This document shows, one piece after another, positions 8,073-16,943 of a stretch of DNA of 64,000 nucleotides. Numbering within the stretch: the stretch's first letter is position 1; every line of letters starts with the position of its first letter. The notes below the pieces were generated by a model. The model was given only the letters and a program-made list of their open reading frames with translations, searched no databases and was not told the origin of the DNA. This DNA is from Candidatus Kapaibacterium sp. (GTDB taxonomy: Bacteria; Bacteroidota; Ignavibacteria; Kapaibacteriales; UBA2268): assembly GCA_938031175.1 (NCBI GenBank), contig CALHGZ010000008.1, positions 1 to 64,000 of the forward strand. Reading direction: 5' to 3'. The translations under genes and the position numbers were made by a program.

Positions 8073-10349
8073 ATGAGATATATTCATAAATTTATTTTAC
8101 TCTTGTTACTAGTGCATTATTTGCTTTCGGCTAATCCTGAACCACCTGCAAATACCTCAATCGGTGGTTTTATACGTGACAAAGAAACAAATGAGACACT
8201 CATTGGTGTAACAGTATTTCTCGAAGGAACACGTTTCGGCACTTACACAAATAAAAACGGATATTATTCATTGGCAAATATTCCACCCGGCGAGTACACC
8301 CTTGTAATTAGCTCAATCGGCTATGAGAAATTTTCCGAAAAAATTAAACTAAGTAAAGGCTCTTCAATACGGAAAGATTTTCTGTTAAAACCTCTTGCAA
8401 TTACAACAGAGGGCATTTCTGTTGAAGCCGAGAGAGAATTGGAAAAAAGGGAAATAACAATTAGCAAAGTTAACGTACCTGTTTGGCAAATTAAGCAAAT
8501 TCGAATTGGTGGCGAATCTGATGTGTTCCGCTCTCTACAATACTTACCGGGCATATTGACTTCTTCACAATTATCCAGTGGACTTTTTGTTCGTGGAGGT
8601 TCGCCCGATCAAAACTTAATTCTCATTGATGGTTCTACAGTTTATAACCCCACTCACCTTTTTGGATTTATCTCAACATTTAATCCCAATGCTATAAAAG
8701 ATGTTGAACTTATAAAAGGCGGATTTCAAGCAGAATATGGTGGGCGTCTATCTTCTGTTTTAAATATAACCCAAAAAGAAGGAAACCGTAATAAATTTGA
8801 AGGTATTACATCTATTGGTGCAATATCTTCGAGAATCTCAATCGAGGGACCAATTGCTAATGGTTCTTGGTTCATGGGTGCAAGAAGAACGTATTTCGAA
8901 TTGATAAAACAAATCTTACCTAAAGATCCTGAAAATCCTTTACCCGACTTCAGTTTTTACGATATAAACGCAAAAATAACACAGGATTTAGGGAAAAATG
9001 ATAAACTCTCTTTCAGCGGTTTTCTAAGTTCGGATAAACTGGACTATGTTGGTTTTGGCTTAACTACAGGCTTAAATGTCGGCAACCGAGTTGGAGCCTT
9101 AAGATGGAACCGAATAATCAGTGAAAATTTGTTTTTATCAACCAATCTTTCTGCAAGTTATTATTTTAACAATTTTCAGGGTGACCAATCTGGCTATGCA
9201 TTTGAAATTGAAAATTCTATCACAGATTACACTTTGAAAAGTTCTTTGGAATGGTTTACTAATGAAAAAATTACTCATAAATTTGGCTTTGAAACATCAA
9301 AATACACTTTCCTGTTTTTGCAAAATCTCACCGGTATAGCAGATTCAACAACACAGACAGGTAATAGTGGCGGTGGTCTTACAAATTTACTTATCCATGA
9401 TTGGAATCACTCGCTTTTTAGCCAAATCAACTACCGCTTGGACGAGCTAACCTCACTTCAAGGTGGTTTTAGAATAAATTATTGGTCAAATAGTGACAAT
9501 TTAACATTTGACCCAAGATTAGCTCTTCGATATCAATTAACTTCAGATATAGCCCTAAAAGGCTCTTGGGGAATGTTTCATCAAAATTTGAGGCTCGCTT
9601 CGCAAAATGACTTTTCATTTTTCGATACCTGGCTTCCAACCGATTCCACATTACCTGCTGCCTCAGCTATGCATTATGTTTTTAGCATCGAATCAACTCC
9701 TTTTTTAGGATATGACCTAAATTTCGATATCTACTATAAAAAATTAAAAAACATCAGTGAACTAAATAATTTAATAATCGAAGCTCGTACTGCGAAAGAT
9801 GTACTGCTTGTCGGTAATGCCGAAGCTTGGGGCGCTGAAATATTTTTGCAAAAAAAATATGGGAAAATCAATGGATGGATTGGTTATGCTCTTGGTTTTA
9901 TTAGTGCCAGATTCGATTCTATAAACAATGGAGAAAGTTTTAGACCCAAATATGACAGAAGACACGATTTAAAAATAGTCGTTAATTATATACTCGATGA
10001 AAAATGGGAATTCGGAATTAATTTTACATTCCAATCTGGACAATCATACACAGGTGCAACATCTCGCTTTCAGACCAAACTACCCGGTTCAACAATTGGA
10101 CGAGGAATAGTTGTACCATCTCAACGATTCGGTTTAAGACTTCCACCATCCCATCAACTAAATTTCAATGCTGTATATAATTATAAATTATTTGGGCTCG
10201 ACTCGAGGGTAATTTTGGATATTTTCAATGTCTATAACCGACGAGACATTTGGTTCAGATACTACAATACACGAGACGATGACACTAAAGTTGAGGACGT
10301 TAAGCTATTACCAATTATTCCATCTATATCTGTCGAATTAAAATTTTGA
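8073..10349 (+). CDS. TonB-dependent outer-membrane receptor with carboxypeptidase-like N-domain
   Basis: The 758-residue protein has a signal peptide (about 1-20), a CarboxypepD_reg-like beta-sandwich (about 28-110; GVTVFLEGTRFGTYTNKNGY), and a plug domain (about 135-240; FVRGGSPDQNLILIDG, VELIKGGFQAEYGGRLSS). A beta-barrel follows, ending in the aromatic ISVELKF typical of outer-membrane proteins. It would take up an unknown ligand using TonB-ExbBD energy. The DUF4249 lipoprotein begins 6 bp downstream, which is the usual pairing for this receptor class in Bacteroidota. No SusD homologue is present, so a glycan substrate is not supported. Confidence 0.9.
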   Translation: MRYIHKFILLLLLVHYLLSANPEPPANTSIGGFIRDKETNETLIGVTVFLEGTRFGTYTNKNGYYSLANIPPGEYTLVISSIGYEKFSEKIKLSKGSSIRKDFLLKPLAITTEGISVEAERELEKREITISKVNVPVWQIKQIRIGGESDVFRSLQYLPGILTSSQLSSGLFVRGGSPDQNLILIDGSTVYNPTHLFGFISTFNPNAIKDVELIKGGFQAEYGGRLSSVLNITQKEGNRNKFEGITSIGAISSRISIEGPIANGSWFMGARRTYFELIKQILPKDPENPLPDFSFYDINAKITQDLGKNDKLSFSGFLSSDKLDYVGFGLTTGLNVGNRVGALRWNRIISENLFLSTNLSASYYFNNFQGDQSGYAFEIENSITDYTLKSSLEWFTNEKITHKFGFETSKYTFLFLQNLTGIADSTTQTGNSGGGLTNLLIHDWNHSLFSQINYRLDELTSLQGGFRINYWSNSDNLTFDPRLALRYQLTSDIALKGSWGMFHQNLRLASQNDFSFFDTWLPTDSTLPAASAMHYVFSIESTPFLGYDLNFDIYYKKLKNISELNNLIIEARTAKDVLLVGNAEAWGAEIFLQKKYGKINGWIGYALGFISARFDSINNGESFRPKYDRRHDLKIVVNYILDEKWEFGINFTFQSGQSYTGATSRFQTKLPGSTIGRGIVVPSQRFGLRLPPSHQLNFNAVYNYKLFGLDSRVILDIFNVYNRRDIWFRYYNTRDDDTKVEDVKLLPIIPSISVELKF

Positions 10350-10355
10350 AATACT

Positions 10356-11231
10356 ATGAAAAGAAATATATTCTTTGTGATTTTAGCGATAATTTTTCTA
10401 AACTCATGTGAAGATTTACCACCGGATTTATATATCCCACAGATCTTTGTTGAGGGCTATCTTATAGTTGATGAGCCGATAAACGGAATCATTTTACTGA
10501 GGTCAATGCCTGTTCTAGATTCGTTTAACTACCAGCAAAGCCTCGTCAAAGATGCTAATATAAGAATAACAGAATTATCTGGTAACAATGGAAATTTTAG
10601 TTATCAACTTATATATAGCGATGAACCATTACTGGGATATCATTATCCCGATACATCAGTAAAAATAAAACCTAATACTACATATAAATTAGAAATAACT
10701 TTAAATAATGGTGATAGAATTACCGGTGAAACCACAACACCAGAGCGATTAAAATGGAAAATTCCTCCGCGAGATACACTATATTATCCAAAAGATACAA
10801 TAAATTTACCTTCACCAGATTCATTGAAAATAAGCTGGCAACCTGCAGCGGGTATTTTCTTCCATTTAATCAGGATTCGCTGCCTGGATACTTTGAATTA
10901 TGGCAAATACTTAAATCCACCAACAGATGAGTTGAATCGCAGAATTTCGCGTCCTTGGGAAAATAATGTACGTTTATATAACGATGTAACCCGATGGGCA
11001 GGACCTTTACCTGCTACTGAATCTCCTGTTGTTTGGACTGCTTTGAAGTGGTATGGTTTGAATGAAATTACAATCTATGCCCCGGATTACAATTTCTTAA
11101 GGTGGTTTTTGCACAATCAAAGAAGATCACAATACGAACCTCGCCTTAGTAGCGTGGATGGTGCAATGGGAGTTTTCGGTTCAGCATCTGCAATAAAAAA
11201 AGTTGTTTTCATCATAAAAAACCAACCTTAA
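10356..11231 (+). CDS. DUF4249-family lipoprotein partner of the TonB receptor
   Basis: The 291-residue protein begins with a lipoprotein signal (MKRNIFFVILAIIFLNSC, lipobox Cys at 18). The body is beta-rich with the family-like opening PQIFVEGYLIVDEP, then TYKLEITLNNGDRITGETTTP and a Trp-rich end. DUF4249 proteins are typically encoded directly after carboxypeptidase-like TonB receptors, as here with a 6-bp gap. They are thought to work as surface lipoprotein partners, but the molecular role is not established. Family assignment is by pattern recognition and context. Confidence 0.75.
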   Translation: MKRNIFFVILAIIFLNSCEDLPPDLYIPQIFVEGYLIVDEPINGIILLRSMPVLDSFNYQQSLVKDANIRITELSGNNGNFSYQLIYSDEPLLGYHYPDTSVKIKPNTTYKLEITLNNGDRITGETTTPERLKWKIPPRDTLYYPKDTINLPSPDSLKISWQPAAGIFFHLIRIRCLDTLNYGKYLNPPTDELNRRISRPWENNVRLYNDVTRWAGPLPATESPVVWTALKWYGLNEITIYAPDYNFLRWFLHNQRRSQYEPRLSSVDGAMGVFGSASAIKKVVFIIKNQP

Positions 11232-11281
11232 TTAATACAATTGTATTTAAATTTGAATATTTTTAAAATAAGCACAACAAT

Positions 11282-12334
11282 ATGACGCAAGAGCAAATCA
11301 GCAGAATTGACACACAAAATATGTTTGGTGTATTAAAAGCATTTCCCCAACAGATCAAGCAATCTATTGAAATTGGGCTCAAATCTCCCAAATTTAAAAA
11401 TGATTTCGATAAATTGATCATACTCGGAATGGGTGGTTCCGCAATTGGAGGCGATTTAATCAATACATATTATACACTAAGCTCGATTAATAAAAAAATA
11501 AAAATAATTATCAACCGAGATTATAGTTTGCCTTTTGAAATAGATGATAAAACAGCCATAATAGCTTCATCATATTCAGGTAATACAGAAGAAACTATTA
11601 GTGCTTTCGAACAAGCACTTAAATATACCCGAAATATAATAACAATCAGTTCTGGAGGCGATCTCACAAAAATTTCTCAGGACCACGATATTCCCGTAAT
11701 CATTATGCCATCCGGATACCAACCTAGGTGTGCCATAGCTTATTCCTTCTATCCGATGCTCTATCTATTAATTAATTCAAAGGTTTTTCAAAAAGAAGAA
11801 AATAAAATTTATGACGAAATACATGAAACATCAGACGCTTTTGATCAACTTGCTAAATCCTATTCAAAATTATCAAATGAAAATCCGGCGTATAATCTTG
11901 CACACAAATTGCAAAATAAGATCCCTTTAATTTATACTTCTAACAATTTCTATTCAATCAATTTGAGATGGAGATGCCAAATTCAGGAAAATGCAAAAAA
12001 TTGTGCATTTGGAAATATGCTTCCAGAAATGAACCATAATGAAATTAATTCATACAGTTACCCAGCTTTATTCAAGAATTCAATTTTCCCAATATTTATC
12101 AGGGATAAATCAGATCATCCCAGAATAAAAGCAAGATTCGAAGCAATGGAAACCATATTCAAGGATATGAATGTTGAAGTTCAGAATATTTCGAGCGGCG
12201 AATATAATCTTTTGATGAGAATCTTTGATTTGATTTACTTAGGTGATTGGACCAGCTTTTATCTAGCTATTTTGAATAATATTGATCCCACTCCAATACC
12301 AATAATATCTAAACTTAAAAACAATCTGGGGTAA
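11282..12334 (+). CDS. Bifunctional phosphoglucose/phosphomannose isomerase
   Basis: The 350-residue enzyme interconverts fructose-6-phosphate with glucose-6-phosphate or mannose-6-phosphate in the cytoplasm. It has two SIS domains: the first with LGMGGSAIGGDL, ASSYSGNTEETISAF and the TISSGGDL loop, the second with the catalytic-type PEMNHNEI motif. The length matches the PGI/PMI family of archaea and Bacteroidota, which is distinct from the 550-residue classical Pgi. It starts 50 bp after the DUF4249 gene. A TAAATTTG element lies at 11248-11255, but no matching upstream TTTG was found, so its transcription may continue from the receptor gene. Confidence 0.88.
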   Translation: MTQEQISRIDTQNMFGVLKAFPQQIKQSIEIGLKSPKFKNDFDKLIILGMGGSAIGGDLINTYYTLSSINKKIKIIINRDYSLPFEIDDKTAIIASSYSGNTEETISAFEQALKYTRNIITISSGGDLTKISQDHDIPVIIMPSGYQPRCAIAYSFYPMLYLLINSKVFQKEENKIYDEIHETSDAFDQLAKSYSKLSNENPAYNLAHKLQNKIPLIYTSNNFYSINLRWRCQIQENAKNCAFGNMLPEMNHNEINSYSYPALFKNSIFPIFIRDKSDHPRIKARFEAMETIFKDMNVEVQNISSGEYNLLMRIFDLIYLGDWTSFYLAILNNIDPTPIPIISKLKNNLG

Positions 12335-12359
12335 ATTAAACAAACAATTTAAATCTAAT

Positions 12360-12390
12360 TTTGAAATAAAAAAAATTTTTTTTAATTTTG
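12360..12390 (+). promoter_or_regulatory. Bacteroidota-type promoter for the small Tudor-like gene and rpsU
   Basis: A -33 TTTG (12360-12363), a spacer of exactly 19 nt and a -7 TAATTTTG (12383-12390) match the primary sigma consensus known from Bacteroidota. The expected transcript start is about 12397, giving a leader of about 33 nt before the ATG at 12430. Confidence 0.7.
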
Positions 12391-12429
12391 TAATTGCAAT
12401 TCGATGTTCTTTAACAATAGGATGTAAAT

Positions 12430-12837
12430 ATGGCTGGAAAAAAACGTACAAGGAGAGCAAAATATATAACTCTCTACTCTCCCTTTCTAATGAAAGAAAC
12501 AAAACATGAACTTATTGGTGAACCAATAGAAACTGAATCCGGCAGACATCAATGGGCACGTTGTACACGTAGCAGGCATTCACAATTAGTCAATCTTGAT
12601 AAAATAGAAGCAGAAGCGGACAAATCAAAAGCTATCATACATATCTCCCGCGAAGATGCTAAAAGGTACAACCCCCGTGAAGAATTTAAAATAGGTGATA
12701 TTATCTTCCATGCTATTTGGGACGATGTTGGTGTGGTTAGAGCAAAAGAAGTAACAAGTCAAGGTGGTAATTCAATTATTGTTCAATTCGAAAAAAACAA
12801 CGAAAAAAGATTAATTGAAAAAATGAGTATAGTTTAA
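12430..12837 (+). CDS. Small basic protein with UvrD/PcrA C-terminal Tudor- or CarD-like domain
   Basis: The 135-residue protein has an RNA/DNA-binding-like basic N-terminus (MAGKKRTRRAKY), a middle part with a WARCTRSRHSQ motif, and from about residue 87 a compact beta-barrel pattern: FKIGDIIFHAIWDDVGVVRA and IIVQFEKNNEKRLIEK. This barrel resembles the Tudor-like tail of PcrA/UvrD helicases (GDrVxHxxFGxGxV ... V.F...G.K.L) and CarD-type domains, which contact RNA polymerase. I do not recognise a named family. It is the promoter-proximal gene of a two-gene unit with ribosomal protein S21, 22 bp upstream of it, so a translation- or transcription-linked role is plausible but inferred. Confidence 0.7.
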   Translation: MAGKKRTRRAKYITLYSPFLMKETKHELIGEPIETESGRHQWARCTRSRHSQLVNLDKIEAEADKSKAIIHISREDAKRYNPREEFKIGDIIFHAIWDDVGVVRAKEVTSQGGNSIIVQFEKNNEKRLIEKMSIV

Positions 12838-12859
12838 CAATAAATGAGGTGAATTTTCT

Positions 12860-13054
12860 GTGATTGGAGTAACTTTACAAACTAATGAAAATATTGACAG
12901 AGCTTTAAAACGCTTCAAAAAGAAATATGAAAGAAGCGGTGTCTTAAGGGAATACAAAAAGAGAACTGCATTTATGAAGCCATCAATCGAAAAAAGAATT
13001 CAAAGATTAAAAGCTCAAAGAAGACAGCATAAGATGAATATGGAATTAGAATAG
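12860..13054 (+). CDS. rpsU: 30S ribosomal protein S21
   Basis: The 64-residue basic protein has the S21 pattern: a short N-terminus, then NIDRALKRFKKKYERSGVLREYKKRTAF and a Lys/Arg-rich C-terminal helix. S21 binds the 30S platform near the anti-Shine-Dalgarno region. The start is GTG (12860) with GAGGTG about 10 nt upstream, a relatively clear Shine-Dalgarno for this genome. A strong intrinsic terminator follows. Confidence 0.93.
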   Translation: MIGVTLQTNENIDRALKRFKKKYERSGVLREYKKRTAFMKPSIEKRIQRLKAQRRQHKMNMELE

Positions 13055-13087
13055 ATTTTCTCTTATTCATAGCTAACTCCTTTATTA

Positions 13088-13119
13088 GCCCCTATTATAA
13101 GGGGCATTTTATTTTTTAT
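13088..13119 (+). terminator. Intrinsic terminator after rpsU
   Basis: A GCCCC / GGGGC stem (13088-13092 with 13101-13105) is followed by a T-rich tract (attttattttttatt) on the plus strand. The T-rich tail runs into the stop end of the convergent dCMP deaminase gene. Confidence 0.8.
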
Positions 13120-13651
13120 TTAAATATACTAATGCATCATGGATTTTGCCATTCATATAAATTTCTGGTATGACGATATCGCAAGTTACCATCCTAACTT
13201 TTACACCAGCTTCAAGAAACATTTCTAATGTTCTTTTATGATCTTCAACCCATTTTCCATCAGTATTGGCATCATAAAAATCTTGCCCATTTTGATGCAC
13301 TATTACCTCGGATATACCGGTTTGAATGATTGCTCTTGCACAATCGGCACAAGGCATCCATGGAACATAAATTTTACATCCTTTTAGAGTTGTACCACGC
13401 CGTGCAGCATTATAAATAGCATTACGTTCGGCATGCTCAAGCCAATAATATTTTTCACCGCCTTCCCTTGATAATCTTTTCCCCCTATTATCAGATTCAA
13501 TACCTCTCGGCAAGGAATTGTACCCGGTAGAAACCAATACATTATCCGAATCTGTAATTACTGCTCCAACATGAGTATGTCCGTCTTTACTTCTCATACT
13601 CACCAAATAGCACATTGTTATATACAACTGGTCCCAATCTGGTCGTTTCAT
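13109..13651 (-). CDS. Deoxycytidylate (dCMP) deaminase family protein
   Basis: The 180-residue zinc enzyme would deaminate dCMP to dUMP, feeding thymidylate synthesis. The zinc site is visible as LEHAERNAIYNAAR (His plus the proton-shuttling Glu of HAE) and PWMPCADCARAI (the two Cys of PCxxC). The opening RPDWDQLYITMCYLVSMRSKD and the TGYNSLPRGI segment are typical of the ComEB/dCMP deaminase family. It stands alone on the minus strand, divergent from the PAP2 gene and convergent with rpsU. A free deoxycytidine or tRNA substrate is less likely given the family-specific N-terminus. Confidence 0.88.
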   Translation of the reverse strand: MKRPDWDQLYITMCYLVSMRSKDGHTHVGAVITDSDNVLVSTGYNSLPRGIESDNRGKRLSREGGEKYYWLEHAERNAIYNAARRGTTLKGCKIYVPWMPCADCARAIIQTGISEVIVHQNGQDFYDANTDGKWVEDHKRTLEMFLEAGVKVRMVTCDIVIPEIYMNGKIHDALVYLNKK

Positions 13652-13682
13652 TATGATATTAAATTTTTTATTGAAATATTAA

Positions 13683-13712
13683 TTGCTTATTTATTATTAA
13701 TATGTAAATTTG
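13683..13712 (+). promoter_or_regulatory. Bacteroidota-type promoter for the PAP2 / glycosyltransferase pair
   Basis: TTG (13683-13685), 19 nt, then TAAATTTG (13705-13712). The start codon is 46 nt downstream. Confidence 0.65.
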
Positions 13713-13758
13713 TAGCACCTTTTGAAACATAGAGATCAATTAAAATTAGCAAAATAAT

Positions 13759-14442
13759 GTGAAAAACAAAAATTTCAGCAAAATTGCTCAGATTATAATC
13801 GAAAATAAATTTTTTTTTATCCCCTATTTAATTTTTCTAGTAATCAGCACTGCCTTCATAATTTACTATGGTCATAAAAATTCCTTCATTATTTTAAATC
13901 AAATAAACTGTCCCTTTTTAGATGCTTTCTTTTATATATCAACAAACATTGGCAATGGAATCTTTATATTAATTGCTGTAGTTATTCTTATTTTTATCAG
14001 ATTGCGCTTGAGTATATACCTCATTTTGGCATACTTAACAAGTGGTGCTACTGTTCAAATAATTAAAAATACAACAAAGTGCCCCAGACCCAAGGCTTTC
14101 TTCACTAATGGTGAAATAATTCATTATATTCAAGGAGTCGAAATTTATCAAACGAATAGTTTCCCCTCAGGACACACAGCCTCCGCCTTTGCTCTATTTT
14201 TGACATTGACTTTAGCTACGAAGAACAATTTTTTAAAATTAGTCTTCTTCATTTGTGCATTACTGGTATCATACTCCAGAGTCTATTTAGCACAACATTT
14301 CCCAATCGATATTTTAGTAGGTTCATTTCTGGGTATAGTTTTTACTTTGCTAGTATTCATAATTATTGAAAATAAATACAAATCCAATGTACTCGACCAT
14401 TCTTTAAATTATCTGATTACTCATGCTAAAAGAAAAAAATAA
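13759..14442 (+). CDS. PAP2-family membrane phosphatase
   Basis: The 227-residue polytopic protein (about six membrane segments) carries the three PAP2 signature motifs: KNTTKCPRPKAFF (KxxxxxxRP), PSGHTASAF (PSGH) and SRVYLAQHFPIDILVG (SRxxxxxHxxxD). All active-site Lys, Arg, His and Asp are present. Such enzymes dephosphorylate membrane lipids: undecaprenyl pyrophosphate, lipid A phosphates or phosphatidate. The start is GTG because the overlapping ATG two bases earlier is immediately followed by a stop. It overlaps the ArnT-like glycosyltransferase by 20 nt, which suggests translational coupling and a shared lipid-carrier or lipid A pathway (inference). Confidence 0.88.
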   Translation: MKNKNFSKIAQIIIENKFFFIPYLIFLVISTAFIIYYGHKNSFIILNQINCPFLDAFFYISTNIGNGIFILIAVVILIFIRLRLSIYLILAYLTSGATVQIIKNTTKCPRPKAFFTNGEIIHYIQGVEIYQTNSFPSGHTASAFALFLTLTLATKNNFLKLVFFICALLVSYSRVYLAQHFPIDILVGSFLGIVFTLLVFIIIENKYKSNVLDHSLNYLITHAKRKK

Positions 14443-16060
14443 AGACTTAATTATTATCTCAGTTTTAGGATTAATATTTTTTATCCCGATTTTAGGTACA
14501 TCATATCTTTTCGACTGGGATGAAATCAACTTTGCTGAAGCAGCCAGAGAGATGATTATAACAGGTAACTGGTTAACTGTTCAGATTGACTTTGAACCTT
14601 TCCACGAAAAGCCTCCTTTTTATATCTGGCTTCAGGCAATATCAATGTCTATTTTTGGTATAAATGAATTTGCCGCGAGATTACCAAATGCTATTATTGG
14701 CATAGTTTCATTAATCATCATTTATTTGCTTGGCTATAAATTATTTGATCGAAAATTTGCCTGGCTTTGGGTTTTAGCTTATATAGGATCTTTTCTACCT
14801 CGTTTTTACTTCTTTTTCGCAATCATAGATCCAACTTTTAATTTATTAATATTTATATCAATTATTTTCATTTATAAATACTACACTACCGAAAAAATTT
14901 CAAATTTATTTATATCAGCAATATCCATATCACTTGCAATATTAACAAAAGGACCTGTTGCACTTTTAATATTGATTATTGTCTGGGTTTTATTTTGGTT
15001 AACAAATCGAAAAAAATATTCTTTGAATATTTTTTACTTGCTTCTTTACATTATAATTAGTGTTATTCCATATTTTTTCTGGTATTTCTCAGTTAGTATA
15101 ACTGAAAATGTCAATTTATTCGATGATTTTATATCATACCATATAAGGTTATTAACTACAGCAGATGCCGGTCATAGCGGACCGATTTACTTCCATTTAC
15201 CAGTTCTACTCTTTGGATGTTTTCCAGCATCGATATTTGCCTTGAACGGCTTTAAGCACTCATTGAAATTGAATGAAAGTCAAACCATTCTGCATAAATT
15301 TAATATTATACTACTAATTGTTATAATTATCGTTTTTTCAGTTGTAAAAACTAAAATCATACACTATTCTTCTCTTGCCTATTTTCCGTTAACTTATCTC
15401 GCTGCTTTTGCCATTTATAATACAATTGAAAACAATAAATGGAAAAAATGGACTAATTTTGCAATTTATATAATTGGCTTTATATTTGCCATAGCTACAA
15501 TAATTTTCCCATTTCTTATGATTAATATTAAACAATTCAATGAACAAATAAAAGACCAAATGACAAGGTTGGTATTATCAGCTGATGTGTATTGGAGTGG
15601 ATATGAATCATTAATTGGACTGGGTTTAATCATTGTCATTATTTTAGCAATAATTGCAATTAATACCAATCAAATATTCAAAGGTATTACTATTTTATTC
15701 CTTGGTAATTTTTTAATATTTACAATATTTATCTATATATATGCACCGAGGATAGTTCAATACACTCAAGGTGCTGTCATTGAATTTCTCCAATCGAAAA
15801 CTAACTGTAATTGTTATATCGAACCACTTGGATATAAAACATATGCTCATTACTTCTACGGGAAAAGAAAAATTGAACAAAGCCCCATTTATCATAAAAT
15901 GAATAAAAATGAATTCCATAATTATTTACTACGAAGTGAGATTGATAAACCAGTATATTTTATCATCAGAAAACCTAGTTTAGATGATTTCATGAACCAA
16001 TTCGAGCTAATAATCCTTTATGAAAAAAACGGATTTGCTTTTCTAACTAAATCAAAATAA
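14423..16060 (+). CDS. GT39/ArnT-like integral-membrane glycosyltransferase
   Basis: The 545-residue protein has about 11-12 membrane segments. Its first periplasmic loop contains the acidic metal/substrate motif FDWDEINFAEAAREM followed by FHEKPPFYIWLQ, the hallmark of the PMT/ArnT (GT-C) family that transfers sugars from polyprenyl-phosphate donors on the periplasmic side. A short soluble C-terminal part follows. The donor and acceptor cannot be read: lipid A, as for ArnT, or proteins are both possible. Overlap with the PAP2 gene suggests joint action on lipid A or undecaprenyl carriers. It ends exactly against the convergent CDF transporter gene, with no spacer. Confidence 0.85.
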   Translation: MLKEKNKDLIIISVLGLIFFIPILGTSYLFDWDEINFAEAAREMIITGNWLTVQIDFEPFHEKPPFYIWLQAISMSIFGINEFAARLPNAIIGIVSLIIIYLLGYKLFDRKFAWLWVLAYIGSFLPRFYFFFAIIDPTFNLLIFISIIFIYKYYTTEKISNLFISAISISLAILTKGPVALLILIIVWVLFWLTNRKKYSLNIFYLLLYIIISVIPYFFWYFSVSITENVNLFDDFISYHIRLLTTADAGHSGPIYFHLPVLLFGCFPASIFALNGFKHSLKLNESQTILHKFNIILLIVIIIVFSVVKTKIIHYSSLAYFPLTYLAAFAIYNTIENNKWKKWTNFAIYIIGFIFAIATIIFPFLMINIKQFNEQIKDQMTRLVLSADVYWSGYESLIGLGLIIVIILAIIAINTNQIFKGITILFLGNFLIFTIFIYIYAPRIVQYTQGAVIEFLQSKTNCNCYIEPLGYKTYAHYFYGKRKIEQSPIYHKMNKNEFHNYLLRSEIDKPVYFIIRKPSLDDFMNQFELIILYEKNGFAFLTKSK

Positions 16061-16939
16061 TTATTCATTATCAGGCTCAATATGCATATGCACTTTACAT
16101 CTTTTAATTTCTTGCAAAATTCTTTTCTCATAACGATGCGAGATCTTGTGGGCTTCTTCTAAACTCAACTGATTGTCAACGTGTAAATTTAATTCAACAA
16201 GGATAAAAGCACCAGATGAACGGACACGTAAATCATGAACATCGGTTATCTCAGGAATATCTTTACTTATTTCAATAATTTTTTCAGCAATATCGCTTGG
16301 TGAACGATCTATCAAAACATCAATTGCTTTTTTACCCAGCTTCAAAGCTATGAGCAACACAATAAAAGCTACAATTAATGCTGCAACTGAATCGAGAAAG
16401 TAAAAACTAAAAAGAGAACCGATCAATCCCAAAAGTACTACCGAGGAACTTAAAATATCAGTTGAAAAATGTAGTGCATCTGCTTCGAGTGCCTGACTGT
16501 TATATTTACGTGCTGCTTTTTTTAAAGCATTCGCCCGTGAAATATCAACAATAATAGAAAGTATGATTACAAAAAAACTCCAAAAAGTTACCGTAATCTC
16601 AGTATTACCTGTTATTAATCTGTTAGTGGCTTCATAAAAAATCCAAATACAGGTAATAATAAGTAAAATAGCTTGTATAAAGGCAGAGAGATTTTCTACT
16701 TTACCATGTCCAAAATGATGAGTACTGTCAGCAGGTTTATCAGCTATTCGCACCGCAAAGAAAGTGATCAAAGCAGCGAATAAATCAAGAGATGAATGCA
16801 GAGCTTCAGATATTATACCAATGCTACCGGTTAAAATACCGACAATAACCTTGGCAGTTGTCAACAAAATAGCTGCTAAAACTGAGGTTAGGGCAACTAA
16901 TTGTTTTTCACGTGTCTCTTTATATAAGGTTTTATCCAT
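16061..16939 (-). CDS. Cation diffusion facilitator (CDF) family metal transporter
   Basis: The 292-residue protein has six membrane helices and a cytoplasmic C-terminal domain. The metal site pairs EALHSSLD in helix 2 with DALHFSTD in helix 5 (HxxxD in both), typical of the Zn/Fe/Mn exporters, and the HHFGHGKVENLSAF stretch is the family's conserved loop. The C-terminal domain (ISKDIPEITDVHDLRVRSSG) is the usual dimerising ferredoxin-like fold. The gene starts 4 bp after the adenosyltransferase stop and is probably co-transcribed. Metal specificity is not determinable here, although the HxxxD pairs lean toward zinc or iron. Confidence 0.88.
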   Translation of the reverse strand: MDKTLYKETREKQLVALTSVLAAILLTTAKVIVGILTGSIGIISEALHSSLDLFAALITFFAVRIADKPADSTHHFGHGKVENLSAFIQAILLIITCIWIFYEATNRLITGNTEITVTFWSFFVIILSIIVDISRANALKKAARKYNSQALEADALHFSTDILSSSVVLLGLIGSLFSFYFLDSVAALIVAFIVLLIALKLGKKAIDVLIDRSPSDIAEKIIEISKDIPEITDVHDLRVRSSGAFILVELNLHVDNQLSLEEAHKISHRYEKRILQEIKRCKVHMHIEPDNE

Positions 16940-16943
16940 TCAA

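Noticed and set aside
11248-11255. TAAATTTG considered as a promoter for the phosphoglucose/phosphomannose isomerase
   Set aside because: No TTTG/TTG occurs at the needed 19-20 nt distance, and the AT-rich background makes a lone -7 match weak.
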